NCBI GenBank assembly: GCA_019055375.1
Contig: JAHQIW010001246.1
Location: 1 to 64,000, forward strand
DNA length: 64,000 nucleotides
DNA from: Parelaphostrongylus tenuis
Lineage: Eukaryota > Nematoda > Chromadorea > Rhabditida > Metastrongylidae
Direction: 5' to 3'
Below, in pieces: positions 43,310 through 54,689 of the stretch. A model generated the notes under the pieces. The model had not been told where the DNA came from. It worked only from the letters and a program-made list of their open reading frames with translations, and ran no database searches. A program made the position numbers and the translations under genes. Numbering within the stretch: the stretch's first letter is position 1; the number at the start of each line of letters is the position of its first letter.

Positions 43310-43560
43310 ATAGGCACTTATACGGTGCAATACACGAGATTAGCCCCGGAGCCTCTTTAGTTTCATTGTGCCCTTCGTTTGAACCATTGCCCTTTGTTTG
43401 AACCATTGCGTTTTGGGGGAGGACCCCTTCATTTAGGGAATCGTCGACGAACAATTTACACTTCCGCGTGTAAAGTGAATTCATTTGACAGACGGCTGAG
43501 ATAACATATTACTGCATGTCCAGTGACATGATCACCGAACATTGCAGTGATTAACAGTTG
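43310..43560 (+). repeat. Family A copy (duplication copy 1)
   Basis: GGCACTTATACGGTGCAATA, CACGAGATTAGCCCCGGAGC, GTGCCCTTCGTTTGAACC and GCATGTCCAGTGACATGATC. Equivalent to 55270-55500. Confidence 0.65.
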
Positions 43561-43905
43561 ATGCTAAAGGCTGGTATTTTTGATGATGTCTTTATACTCG
43601 ACTTTTTTCTGATACTTCCCTCGAAACGATCTAAGCTCATTTAGAAGACGTTTTGAGAGGCTCAAAAATATATTGTTAGACCATATTGTTTCGAGCAAAT
43701 TCTGAAAAAACGGTTGAATATGAAGGATTAGAAAGTATCGAAGCCTGCAAGTACACATCTTGTGTGAGTCTTGAATTGGTGTTCTATAAGTTTTCACGAT
43801 GTATTTTTTCTCGACAGCATCGATCGCAGCATCAACGGAAAGAAAATGTGGTTTTATAAACCTTAACAATAGAACTAAGAGAATCGAGTGGTGAACAAAA
43901 ACACG

Positions 43906-43977
43906 GCCTCAGGCGGGAATCGAACCCACGTTTCATCCTATCCGGGGACGCGTGCTCTACCACTACACCACTGAGGC
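43906..43977 (-). repeat. tRNA-like SINE head, left arm
   Basis: Reverse complement of the element at 44397-44468: a 72-base cloverleaf-capable sequence. See that entry for its structure. Confidence 0.7.
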
Positions 43978-44396
43978 ACATTTGCCCGACCACTCATTCT
44001 TCAACATCTCAATGTTAGCTATCAGCCACCAACCTTTGACAGGTTTGGTCGGGTATGCGATTTCGCTTTATAAACCCAGTTGAGCTGATAGCTATTCTAA
44101 TTACTAATACTTCGAAATTATGATATTTTCACTGCTTTTTTTCGCAGTGTTATTATGTTACTTATTATGTTACTGTGTTTTTGTTCACCACTCGATTCTC
44201 TTAGTTCTATAAGTAACATAATAACACTGCGAAAAAAAGCAGTGAAAATATCATAATTTCGAAGTATTAGTAATTAGAATAGCTATCAGCTCAACTGGGT
44301 TTATAAAGCGAAATCGCATACCCGACCAAACCTGTCAAAGGTTGGTGGCTGATAGCTAACATTGAGATGTTGAAGAATGAGTGGTCGGGCAAATGT

Positions 44397-44468
44397 GCCT
44401 CAGTGGTGTAGTGGTAGAGCACGCGTCCCCGGATAGGATGAAACGTGGGTTCGATTCCCGCCTGAGGC
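44397..44468 (+). repeat. tRNA-like SINE head, right arm
   Basis: GCCTCAG pairs with CTGAGGC (7-bp acceptor stem), GTGGG with CCCGC (T-stem around TTCGATT), and CGTCC with GGATG (anticodon stem) with loop CCGGATA. A- and B-boxes are intact, so pol III transcription is plausible. Position 33 is C rather than U and the family is repeated in the window with decayed copies, so I call it a SINE head, not a working tRNA. Confidence 0.65.
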
Positions 44469-45224
44469 CGTGTTTTTGTTCACCACTCGATTCTCTTAGT
44501 TCTATAAGTAACATAATAACACTGCGAAAAAAAGCAGTGAAAATATCATAATTTCTTAACAATAGAATTTTACATAAGATAGTTGTTATGACGGCGCACA
44601 CTCTCATATTCAACAAAGATCGCTATGAGCAAGATATACACCCACAGACGACATTTCTAAATTCACCTTTTTTGTTCTCTGCTCTTTTCTACAGAAATAC
44701 CAAGTTTTTACGATAGTGTAGAACATAAGCACCGAGTTGTACACATTAAAACATATTTGTGATGTGAGTAAGGCTCACATTCATCCTTCACATTGCTGAA
44801 GAAACGTCTATTTTATTACCAAAATATGCTATGATTACTAGATCTGACCTAGTATTAAGGAAAAGAATGCCGTATGCTTCAATTCTGCCATAGTCATGAT
44901 GAGGAAAAACTCTCAACTGAACATACGGAGGCCTCTTTTTTTTCTCGAAAGATAACCCAGTCGTATGAAACATGGCCCTAACCTTTACATTAGTCCTCGG
45001 TAACACAACCAACTGAACGTGAGCACACAGCTTCTTGTTTGAATGATATGCTTTCAAACTACGAAGTCAACCGGTATGTTCAAAGATTTCAAACTTAGGT
45101 ATGAATCAAGAGTGGCATTTGTTAGTGCTGTGCTCAAAAACTACTGTTGCGCGACAACACTGGAGCACTCATCGTACAATCAGAGCTCTCGACGCTGAGC
45201 AGTCCTTGAGGGATGCGCTATGCA

Positions 45225-45470
45225 TTCATCTTCAATTTCTAACTTCGTTTGAGGTGACTGAATGCATATATGGCCTTTACAATGACTCGCGTTGGCCTCT
45301 CGTTGCATCGAATCAGTGCTGATGTCCTATTCAGAGAAGTATGAGACTAGTGTGGTGGCATTATCCCTTACCGCCAAAATAGACGGCTTAGAAACTATGA
45401 GCACGATATCGAACCATCGACCTTATGTGCGACGCAGAGCACCTCTAGCCACTGCGCCAGGCGCTTTCCT
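45225..45470 (-). repeat. SINE family C copy
   Basis: Minus-strand head TGGCGCAGTGGCTAGAGGTG, then GGTCGATGGTTCGATATCG (B-box); body end TTCGTTTGAGGTGACTGAATG. Equivalent to 56478-56727 in the duplicate. Confidence 0.65.
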
Positions 45471-45715
45471 AGTTGTACAGTTAACACTGAAAAATGCGGA
45501 ATAAATTTCGCAGGAACACTTTTCTCATCCGCAGTTGCATGGAATCACAGACCCACTACCACTTCTCCACGTGCTTAGATGATTAATAGCTTTTGAGATA
45601 CTAAAAATAACGTTGTGAGGACCGCCTATGGTTCGAGACTTAGACAGTATTCCCAGAACGGGCGCCATGATCATCATGAGACGTGGGGCTCAACTTTACA
45701 TTCTGCCAACGCTTG

Positions 45716-45915
45716 TCGCCACACCGGTATCCCGGAATGGCATTCCAAAAATTTGGGTCTGTGGCATGATCACAAGTGGGCGGCCGGACACCGTCAGTAC
45801 CTTTTGATACTGAGTTGTAACCATCTTCATCCCCATTCGGCCATCAGCCGATGAGACGTTCGAGCCCGTGTAGGCAAGTCATTTCTTTCTTAGTCAGAAG
45901 AAACAAGCGCATGGG
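45716..45915 (+). repeat. Family D copy
   Basis: GCCACACCGGTATCCCGGAA, GGCATTCCAAAAATTTGGG and TTTTGATACTGAGTTGTAAC. Equivalent to 56930-57145. Confidence 0.65.
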
Positions 45916-46185
45916 AGCAGGCAGGGGGTCGATACCGACGCCGCTGGTTATCACTGATGCTTAGTGGTCTCTTCATAAATGGTATAATTTGATCTGATGC
46001 GTTGTGTATGTACAAGGTCTGCTTAAATATTTTTGCATACATTGAAGAATGTTCTAATCTGGCTTACATACAACATATCATATTCAACTATTGGGTGACC
46101 AACTAGAAATCTTTTCATTTGATCACTTTAGCGGAGGCATGATGTTATTGACATATCCAGGGATGTAGAGTAATGTGAAGAACTT

Positions 46186-46280
46186 TTGCATCAGGCGGGA
46201 CTCAAACTTTCATCGCACTCTGTCCGGGTGCGCGTGTTTCCCCTTTTACATTGTTCCACTACTGACGTCCGTTTTTCCAC
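46186..46280 (-). repeat. tRNA-like SINE head (duplication copy 1)
   Basis: The plus strand reads GGCGGGACTCAAACTTTCAT then GCGCGTGTTTCC...CCACTACTGACGTCC, a reversed degraded tRNA with a T-arm-like and an A-box-like part. Equivalent to 57365-57470. Confidence 0.45.
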
Positions 46281-47460
46281 CACTCTTTTTACGCTACAAC
46301 GCACCTATCTGTACTCAACTATCATATCCTCAGACGAGAAGTGTTTGACACGAAGCGAATTCCTGGTCAACATCGATGTAGCCACTGATCAGGCTTTCAT
46401 CACAAGCGAGGATTCGTATGAGTCGCGTTCAAATGCAGTCGTAGAGTAGCGATGTTTGTTGTATAAACTATTTGGTGTTTTGTAGGTTATCAGACGGCAC
46501 GTATCTTAAGAAGAAGACGAAAACCAAACTGAATGTTAAAGGCACAGGCATCGACACAATGAAAAAAGAATACTGTTAGACGAATCAATAAGGCGTCACG
46601 AGTCAGGGCTGGTTTTCTACATATTTATCACTCATGGGTCTTGGATTCAAGCATGCGGCTGGATTAAAAGGAAGTTTTTTAACTTTCTTTACGCGTGTCA
46701 TTGAACAGGTCAGATTTACTTGAACAATTCTGTTACATTACTGACCGAAACGTGCAGATCCTAGTAGTTGCCGGTTGAGGAGTTGACAGTCATCCTCCGT
46801 TTACCGAGGCCTAGGCATCACCTCAAACGAGAATATAATTTGAAGACGATTGCATGGCGCATCTTTAAAAGATTTTTCGACACCAACAGCTTTATCCTTG
46901 TTATTTTTTGCTCTAGGAGTGCACTGTTTTAACTCCAACGCAAGCCTTGCTTAATCCTATGAAAATTTTGGACTTTCAGCCTAGTACATCGTCACGGAAA
47001 GACTGAATGTTACTGGAAAGAGTTGTATGGGCCAATTTCTTTTAGAGGAATGCCCATGTTCCAAAAATTTCTACCTTTCAAAGAGCTGCATACCTGGAAA
47101 GGCAGAGCCTCTCAGCTATTTTTGCTCTATGTCGCGAAGATTTTGCAAGACGCGATTCTAAAAAGCCCATCTTTTGAATTTTCGTCACCAAAATCTCTCA
47201 CATATTTTTATGTCATGAAGATTCTGTTAAAAACCTTTACTGAACGGTCAAAAAGTTGGGTAGTCACACTGATCAGGAGCATGCTGAAAACCCACCACTC
47301 ACAATGTTTATACTCTTTTTCACAGCACTAATCTATGGTCTTTTTCCATTCAGCTGTGTACTATTTCACAGATTTTGCCTGCCCTCCAATCAGCTTGTAG
47401 TGATTGGTCAAGCACAGTTCCTGAAAGTTGGTCAGCTTTTTGCATGTAAGCATTAGGTTG

Positions 47461-47864
47461 CTTCTAACACCTGTTTATCGTCATCAAAAAGGAGGGTTTT
47501 GGGTGATAGAGCTTTACTTGACTCAGTATCTGTGACAAATGTATTGTCTTTCACGCAATCATCAGATTCATTATCGATCTCTCCTTTGACATTGTTTACA
47601 AGTATGCTACCACGCAACCGGCTATAGATAGTTCTATTGAATTTATCTTGGAACCGGACAAAGTGCTATAGTACGCCTTGAGACCAATCAACTAAAAAGG
47701 AATGCCTAGAATGCCTGAATCAGCGCTCTTGTCCAGTGGCAAATGCTGCTTTCAAACCAATGTTCATAGCAATATACAAGATGATGAAAATACTCATATT
47801 TCTCGAAGGATAAAAGATAAAAAACAAAACTCTCGGCGTTGATCAATCCCTGAGGGACGCGCGA
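47461..47864. other. Gene-less spacer
   Basis: No recognised content. Confidence 0.4.
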
Positions 47865-48090
47865 TGCAATCGTCTTCATTTTTAAACTTTGTTTGAGATG
47901 ACTGAATGCGTATTTGGCCTTTACAATGATTCGCGGTGGCCTCCGTTGTATCGAGTCATCGTCGCTTATCCTCCCAGACCACCGACCCCGAAAGGATGGA
48001 TGGCCTGGTGAATTCTGAGCGCGAGATCGAACCATCGACCTTGTGTACGACTCAGACCACCTCTAACCATGCGCCACACGAGCTGTTTTC
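47865..48090 (-). repeat. SINE family C copy
   Basis: Minus-strand head GGCGCATGGTTAGAGGTGG, B-box GGTTCGATCTCGCGC and body end TTTGTTTGAGATGACTGAATG. The ACCGACCCCGAAAGGATGGA block is shared with 33065 and 51735. Outside the segmental duplication. Confidence 0.65.
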
Positions 48091-48874
48091 AAAGAATAGA
48101 AAAAGGAGTTGCGTTTTCTATAAAGGTCCCAACTCCTGAATTACACTGGTGATGGGAAATTTGAATGAGTTTAGTGGCATGGCATGCGGTGTGCAACACT
48201 TTTTGGGCAAACTATCCATTGTACTGTAACTTCCCATCACAATGATGATTTTGAGGTATATGTCATGAGATTATAACAAAATTGGAAGATTTATCTCGTA
48301 TAATTTTATTCGGAAGTGCAAAATTTATCACCGCAAGTTATCATTTGACGATACTATCATTAATTATTGGTTATTGACGCCTATTCATAGCAATGAACAG
48401 AAGTTATTGCTCTTGATATAGGATATGAGTAGTAAACGTGAGTGAAATGTGGATAAAAGCTGATGAAAGAGATTGATTCCATAAGAGTTAGAAATATTAT
48501 TCTCTTGAAAGTATTTGGGTTTCCTTTCCAATAATATGTTGATTAGAGACTAGCAATGATAGGATTTCCAGGTTGCGCCTATGAAACGATGTTCTTGAAG
48601 ACTGCTAGTGGATATATCAAATGTTTTCACCCAAATAACAATAGAGCAAAGTCTCTTTCGCAACTTCAAAAAAGCTTCAACTCTTGAAGTTTATTAGTTA
48701 CGAAAGAATTTTTCGCGAATTATCGCTGAAATCGCATCGAATTACAATGTGCAGCATCACTTTTGGAGAACAATTCGTTGTTTTATGATTGCTTTGACAT
48801 GTTCCAACCAAATATAGTTTTACTGAAGTCTCATTTATCTTATTCTCTCTGTTACTAACGATAGAACTCCCTCT
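48091..48874. other. Gene-less AT-rich spacer
   Basis: No recognised content. Confidence 0.4.
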
Positions 48875-49021
48875 AGTGATGATAAGAATCCAAATTTTAT
48901 TGGGAAACTACAAAATTGTCATCGTAACGAATTGCGCTCGCCGAGCACAAAATCAACATGGAGCCAGGCAGTTGATCTTAAGCGCCGCTTCACCAAAATT
49001 TCCCCTAAGCGCCATTCGTGT
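48875..49021 (+). pseudogene. Doubtful GH18 (chitinase-like) exon remnant
   Basis: Read across three frames it gives DDKNPNFIGKLQ, then AEHKIN, then RQLILSAASPKFPLSAI, ending at a GTGAGT donor. This pattern is loosely like the DDK-x-NF...L-L-L-S-A-A stretch of family 18 glycosyl hydrolases. Two frame changes in 120 bases are needed, so this may be coincidence. Confidence 0.2.
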
Positions 49022-49689
49022 GTGAGTAGAAAACTGATTTGTTCTCCCCACAGCTCCATCTTAAGGCAGGTGTCAGTAAGTTGCATATCAAAATTTTCGC
49101 AAGAAAATGCTCAATTGAAACATTTTACAATCAAGGAATTTTAATTAATTTGGCTGATAAATCTGCAAGGTAATGTTTTCGGAAATGGCGTTTTTCGTAT
49201 ACGAAAGGCGTCACCGTAAAAGTTCTATAAAAACTCTGATAAAAAAAAAACATGCATATAAATACCTTTGTCGACGCACTTTTAAAAAAAACTGCATTTT
49301 TTTCTTTTTACTAATATTACAGAAAAAAGTAAAGGCGGAATCGTATTTGTTCACTAATACTAGCCATTCAAGTCTGCAAAAATAGCTTGCTGTTAAGAAG
49401 TAAGTAACATAAATGGTCCCGTAGATTTACAACATTGAAGCAGAACTTTCGGAAAGAGAAAGGAATGATACACATAAATAAATTCTCACGTCACTTCTTT
49501 CAGAAGCCACTTTGACTGATGGGTGATCGTCCCTGCGATGTGACGCCATTAGCCTCATCACCGGGCACGTTCAGCCTTTTCTGGAGGCCAAAATGCGGCC
49601 AACTCCTGCAGTGCTGAAAAAAGCTGCAAATCAATTGCAAACCATGTCACTCACTTCAAATCGTTTCTGTTAGTTTTGACAGCAGTACT
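49022..49689. other. Gene-less, AT-rich
   Basis: Contains A-runs at 49240 and 49285. No recognised feature. Confidence 0.4.
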
Positions 49690-49808
49690 TACAAAAGTAT
49701 ATTCCTAAAAGATTTGAGTGGTGGGCAAAAACATGGCCTTAAGCGGAAGTCGAATCCGCGTTTCATTCATACCGGAGTCGTGTGCTACTATCACTACACC
49801 ACCAAAGC
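49690..49808 (-). repeat. SINE family T copy
   Basis: Minus-strand tRNA-like head 49737-49808 with GGATTCGACTTCCGC T-arm, followed by the GTTTTTGCCCACCACTCAAATC tail. Degraded A-box (TTTGGTGGTGTAGTGATAGT). Confidence 0.6.
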
Positions 49809-49929
49809 ATATTTGCACCCCCACTCATTCTTCAGCATCTCTATGTTAGCTATCAGCAGCCTACCTCTGAAGGTTAGGACGGGTAAGCGATTTTGCTCTA
49901 TAAACAAAGTTGAGCTGACAGCTAATGTA

Positions 49930-50330
49930 ATGTTTTGCTTCGAGTGTTTTCTCAAGACCACAACTCAAATTTTCAATATGTCATGAAATCACTTATGAGC
50001 CAAGCATGTCATGCGCTCTGTTAAAAGAGGGCTGACCTATAGAGCCCGATACACGTGTTTAGACCTTGCAGTCTCGTCAGTCAGGCAGTTACCCTTTCTC
50101 GTCTTTTGCTAGCACTGTGTGAGTGCTCCACTCCCCACACTAGGAGGTAGCGACGACGAACATTTTACACTCTATGTCCGATAAAATTATCACCGAACAC
50201 GTTAGTGCAGTACACTCGATTGCTCTTGACTAGCACATTTGATATAACATATCTTTCGTTTCGAGTGCTCTCAAGACCACAGTTCAAATGTCATCATGCA
50301 AAATAATGATTATTCGAGCCACGCATGTCT
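49930..50330 (+). repeat. Family A copy
   Basis: CCCGATACACGTGTTTAG, CTCGTCAGTCAGGCAG, CACTCTATGTCCGATAAA and ATATGATATAACATATC-like blocks. Diverged from the 40.3-41 kb cluster. Confidence 0.65.
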
Positions 50331-50404
50331 TGTGGTCTGTCAAAATGGGCTGACTTTGTTATATGTTGTATAGGGCTCTATAAGTCAGCTTTTTCCACCA
50401 ATTA

Positions 50405-50580
50405 TTGTAATGACTAATACTCGAGATTTCTAATATTTTTACTGCTTATTTCGTATTGTCATGATGTTACACAAAACACCTAAGAGAATTGAGTGGTGAG
50501 CGAAAACACGGCCTTAGGCGGGAATCGACCCCGCGTTTCATCTATATGGCTGACGCGTCTTACTACCACTACCGTGCAAC
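50405..50580 (-). repeat. SINE family T copy, head damaged
   Basis: The tail (ACTGCTTATTTCGTATTGTC) and linker (CACCTAAGAGAATTGAGTGG) lead to GGCGGGAATCGACCCCGCG. The A-box side is truncated. Confidence 0.6.
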
Positions 50581-50821
50581 GCTTTAAAACTACTCACCGA
50601 TGATCAGAAAGGCGTCGCCTCACGTCGACCGACGTCGGTCGGCAAGTGGTAATGAAATGAACCCTATGTGTTCAGAAAGGTCGGCTACTGTACCAGATTT
50701 AGCAACGGGGACTGGTCCTCCGTTGCTATTGAGTTGGATGTGTTGAATGCTTGCCACAACGGCTGTTGCTGCTGACGCAAGTAGAATACTAGGTTTATTA
50801 TAGACAACCCAAGACAACCTG

Positions 50822-50823
<2 letters not shown>

Positions 50824-50861
<38 letters not shown>
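50824..50861. repeat. (TA)n microsatellite
   Basis: About 19 TA units; it generates artificial YIYI reading frames. Confidence 0.9.
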
Positions 50862-50866
<5 letters not shown>

Positions 50867-50922
50867 AATAACATAACAAGAGTACGATAACAATAACGAT
50901 AAGTAACCGTGACTTCAATAAT

Positions 50923-50988
50923 GGAGGATTGGATGGATGAGATGGATGGGATGGATGGGATGGATGAGTTGGATGAGTTGGATGAGTA
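50923..50988. repeat. GGATG/GGATGA minisatellite
   Basis: Imperfect tandem repeats of GATGGATGGGATGGATGAGT type. They create THPTHPSHPSHP-like frames on the minus strand. Possibly the tail of the GC-rich element that follows. Confidence 0.85.
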
Positions 50989-50989
50989 G

Positions 50990-51540
50990 TCTTCGGGGCC
51001 GGACTAGGCGGTGGACCTCGGGAAGCAGTTATGCTTGCCCGAGCAGACCAGTACACCGAGGATGGGACCACTGGGTGATTAAATATATCAGAAAACTGTG
51101 GGTCTGTATGCAAGGGCTGGACCCATGCCTCGGTGGCGGGCCGAACAGAACCCTAAAGGCTTGGTCCACCGCCGTAGCTCCCAGCTCCGCTCACAGAGTA
51201 TAAGCGGGGTCGATGGACTATGTGGCCACATACACAACAACGAGGGCAGAGTCAGAAGTGTAGAGTCGGGCAGAGGCGGAGAACCAGAGGGGACAAAGAC
51301 GGCGGAGGAAGGGAAGAGGACACGATCGATCAGGACACCAGGACCAGACGAGACTGACCGCAGAAGTGGGCGGCCCTGATCGCCGCTCCGCAGCAGCGGG
51401 CGGCGCGACCATTGACTGGGTCCCGCAGCGATGTTCCTGCCATGGTATTGTCGCGATCGCTCTCAATTGCTTAGAGAAGTAGCGACCGTTCCGTGGAACG
51501 GTTGCTACATCCCTACTAGAGTGTAGTGCTTGTTTTAAGC
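50990..51540. repeat. GC-rich island with 5S-like segment
   Basis: Base composition is sharply higher in G+C than the surroundings. 51013-51079 (AAGCAGTTATGCTTGCCCGA, then ACCAGTACACCGAGGATGGG, then ACCACTGGGTGA) resembles the internal control region of 5S rRNA. The rest (AGTATAAGCGGGGTCG, GGCAGAGGCGGAGAACC and so on) is unassigned. Frames on both strands are open because of composition. Candidate 5S-derived SINE or a fragment of a GC-rich element. Confidence 0.35.
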
Positions 51541-51584
51541 CGACATTATGGAATTACTCGTGTGTAAGCACGGACGTTACACTG

Positions 51585-51835
51585 CATTCGACTTCAATTT
51601 TTAACTTCGTTTGAGGTGATTGAATGCATATCTGGCCTTTACAATGACTCGCGGTAGCCTCCTCGCTAAACCGAGTCAGCGCTGCTTATCCTCCCAGACA
51701 AGTCTGAGACCTGTCTGGTACCAATTTACCGACTCCGGAGAGATGGATGGCTTGGTGAGCCATTAGCACGAGGTCGAACCATTGACCTCGTGTGAAACGC
51801 AGAGCACCTCTAATCACTGCGCCACGTGCGCTTTT
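51585..51835 (-). repeat. SINE family C copy
   Basis: Minus-strand head GTGGCGCAGTGATTAGAGGT, B-box CAATGGTTCGACCTCGTGC, body end TTCGTTTGAGGTGATTGAATG. One of the best preserved copies. Confidence 0.7.
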
Positions 51836-51859
51836 TTGACTATATGGATGGGGATCATG

Positions 51860-53145
51860 TTTCAAACTGAATCAGCATGTGTGTCCATTCAAACGAATTA
51901 GAGTCACATATTGTATAAAAGCCTTGAGAACCGAACTGGTTTTCAACAACAATAAACAAAATGGCAAATGCTTATGTGGATTGTATCTCGCACGCGAACT
52001 CGTTCAGAAACCTGCTCTGTGGTAAAGCTCTTTATAAAGCTGGCCTACACGTCAGTTGCCTGGGAAGTTATCATACTTGATTCTTGATGAAGACAAGATG
52101 AGTGCAGATTTCCAATGAGACACTCTCATCAAAACGCAGTAGGATAAATTTAAATGAGTCTGCTATGCAATGACTAGTTCCTTAAGTGCGCAGAACACAC
52201 TGGATAAGTTTGCCAGTGCAAAGAAAAGGTGAAGACCTAGCAGTTTCTTTCGGATAGTTCGATGGTAGATAGGACATCAGGTGATACTTGCGATTTATCT
52301 CAAAATTATTTCGAAAGAAGTGCTCACTCAGCTGAGTAGTGAGCATCAAATTACATCTCAACATTATTGATATGAAGTTGTGTTAAAAGATCTATAGGCG
52401 AAAAGATAGCGGAAGGTTATAATAGTGCAGTTGTAATCAGTCTTTTCCAAGCTGTCAATTCCGTTTTCATTATTGCTTTGAGCATTTTAGTAGACGATGA
52501 GACGAGAAGGAAGAGGCGTTTCTCCGATACCTAGTTCTATCAGTGGCATATACACTTGTTGAAGAAGATCGGAAGAAGTACCTGTGTTCAGGTATCCGAC
52601 ATATTGCTAAATAACAGACATCAATTCCACTAACTATGTTGACCTTTCAACTTCAGACTTGTACATTTCAACATGAAGCAAACTTTACTAGGTAAAATGA
52701 AGAATGATCAAGATTTATAAACAAGAATAAGCAACTTTAATCAGTCTAGCACTATGAAATACTAATTTGTAAGGATCATGACCTAAGTCTTCGCTTTTCT
52801 CGAGCAGCGTGGTGAACGAATAGGTGGTATTTCGAGCAACAAGAGGTGGTGATGCGTAGTAGTTAATGTTTGCGACTGTCACGATCGTAATGAGAATTTG
52901 AAAACTTACTTACCGTTTGAATTATGTTAGATTCTAGTTCTGAACTTGTTTTGGGACAGGTATTATTGGGTCTACTGTGCTGCCAATTCTTCAAAATAAA
53001 AATTATCGGCAATTATTGAAAGATTTGTGGATGTGTTAAAGTGGTATGTAACATTTATGGGACATGCATGGAAGCAGTGCGTTTATGCAAACAAAACGTT
53101 GACTCTTTCCTCGGTGAAAATGAAAATATCCATGATAATCCTAAA
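51860..53145. repeat. Duplicated non-coding block (partner 26370-27710)
   Basis: See 26370-27710 for anchors. Here the block runs directly into a reverse-transcriptase fragment, whereas the partner runs towards FAH exon 9. Confidence 0.7.
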
Positions 53146-53149
53146 ACGT

Positions 53150-53850
53150 TATGACTATTATTACAAGACTCATTGAAGCTTCACGAGAGTACAGACAACC
53201 ACTCTGTCTCACTTTCATCAATCTGAAGAAGCTTTTGATTCAGTGGAACAGAAGCGGTTGTAGAGGCTCTGGATAACCAGGGCGTCCCTACTCCGGTGCA
53301 TAATGATCCTTCGTGAGCTGTATAAAGATTTACGACTAAAATAATCTCCATTCTACACAACATTACCATTGATGTAAGAAGAGGGTTTCGATAAGGCGAT
53401 AACAAATTACCAAAGCTATTCACTGCCACTCTACAAAACGTCCATGCGAACATTATGAATGAGACGATATGGGAGTGAAAATAGCACAGTTACTTCTACT
53501 CAAATCTTCCCGTTATGTGCCTGGGCCCTATACGCGTCTATAGGGACGATTGGTTGTACTATCACGATCTTCAAGTTTCACTAATCTGTTCGTCCTCGTA
53601 CACTAAGAAGAGATATCTGATGAATAGTTCCTAGGTATCTAGGTTCATCTTGAAACGACACTTCAACGAAAACACCGTTTGTTGTTAGATAAACGACTCA
53701 GGACGTACACCGGCTGGAGAGATTTTAACAACTAGATAGCAGAAAGACTTATTCATAACGCTGCAGAGTTACTATTCAGAAAACGGCGATCTAGGCGTCC
53801 TGCTCTAGAAATGTTTTACCCATGGTTCTTAAACGTTAAGTTGTTATGGA
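53150..53850 (+). mobile_element. RTE-like reverse transcriptase fragment, plus strand
   Basis: The plus strand reads RLIEASREYRQPLCLTFINL then KKAFDSVE, the RT domain motif A region (usual LTFIDLKKAFDSVE, with Asp changed to Asn here), followed by broken ILRELYKD, TLQNVHANIMN-type and YLG-like pieces. Frames break every 50-100 bases. Inactive. Confidence 0.7.
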
Positions 53851-54559
53851 AGTCTGTATTTGAGTAACATACATCTGTAGTTAACTAAAGAAAAAATTTG
53901 TCTTAATTTTAATACGTTACCGAGAATCGTCTAACACGAAGCGTGATGATTCTGTTTTGTTGTCTCGCGAATGACAATTTGAAAGCGTCGTCACTGCTGT
54001 GGAATTTTGCTATGAATTTCGGCTGCGTTATGAATTCCTATGAACTCCAAACGGGGCTGATTAAGCGATACACTGTTTTAGCAGTTCCGTGCTGTCTAAT
54101 ATGTTTTCGCCGTCGCTGAACATGTATCATCGTACATCAAGTGAGAAAATCACTTGACATTGCAATGATTTACAGTCGATTGCTTATAACTGGTTGAAAC
54201 GCATTTAATAACACCTTTATAGTCTATGGTTTCTGCTCACCTGTTCGGTGGTTCAACTCAGTTGTGGGATAACGGTTGCAATGAAACATGTGCGGTCGGT
54301 TATACATTAAGTTGTAGGGGAACGGTTGAACCGAATAAAATGTGTCGCTGATGTAGTTTAGGAGGATAAACCGAAACGTACTCCTCACACTAGAGACGCC
54401 ATAGCGGACCTCTGAAGACTTAAAATATGCTTTCACATCTTTCATAGTTATCAATGGCGATTTCATCACAAAGATTGAGCTTAAAAACTCTTGAAAAATG
54501 TTGAGTTGGAACCCATGGACTAAACTAAAACAAGCAAAGTGAGTGGCTGTGTGAATTTA
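53851..54559. other. Gene-less, with a family A scrap
   Basis: 54120-54180 contains a short family A 3' piece (AATCACTTGACATTGCAATG). The remainder is unassigned. Confidence 0.4.
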
Positions 54560-54689
54560 TCATGACATTCAACATTAACCATGGCAACTTGAAAATTGGA
54601 GAACTCGCCTATTTAAGACCTTTTTGTGCCGTTACCAACGGAAGCAGCGTTCAAAGCTGCCTCCCATACTACGAGCAGTCACTGTTTGT

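Larger units (their letters stand above)
43875..44554. mobile_element. Inverted dimer of tRNA-derived SINE (family T) with target-site duplication
   Basis: Arms 43872-44163 and 44211-44502 (292 bp) are reverse complements with no difference that I can find by eye, separated by 47 bases. A further SINE tail follows. The insertion is flanked by CTTAACAATAGAA at 43862-43874 and 44555-44567. The duplicate locus has this 13-mer once, at about 55820-55835, with no insert, i.e. an empty site. A 13-bp duplication points to LINE-driven target-primed insertion. Confidence 0.85.
41560..47460. repeat. Old segmental duplication, copy 1
   Basis: Collinear with about 54560-60860. Anchors in order: GAGAACTCGTCTATTTGAAA (41570), family D (42690), TGGGAACTGATTGTAGGG (43080), family A (43310), ACAATAGAATTTTACATAAG (44561), SINE C (45225), family D (45716), tRNA-like (46186), TAGTAGTTGCCGG (46760), GAATGTTACTGGAAAGAG (47005). 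The copies are visibly diverged and non-coding. Copy 1 alone contains the palindromic SINE at 43875-44554. Confidence 0.75.

Noticed and set aside
44397..44468. Functional tRNA gene
   Set aside because: The cloverleaf is good, but position 33 is C, the sequence is part of a SINE present in several decayed copies, and it occurs as an inverted duplicate.
50620..51113. Minus-strand ORFs with YIYIYI and THPTHPSHP
   Set aside because: Produced by the TA microsatellite and the GGATG minisatellite.
51098..51466. Overlapping ORFs in the GC-rich island
   Set aside because: High GC reduces stop codons on both strands; no homology or splice signals were recognised.
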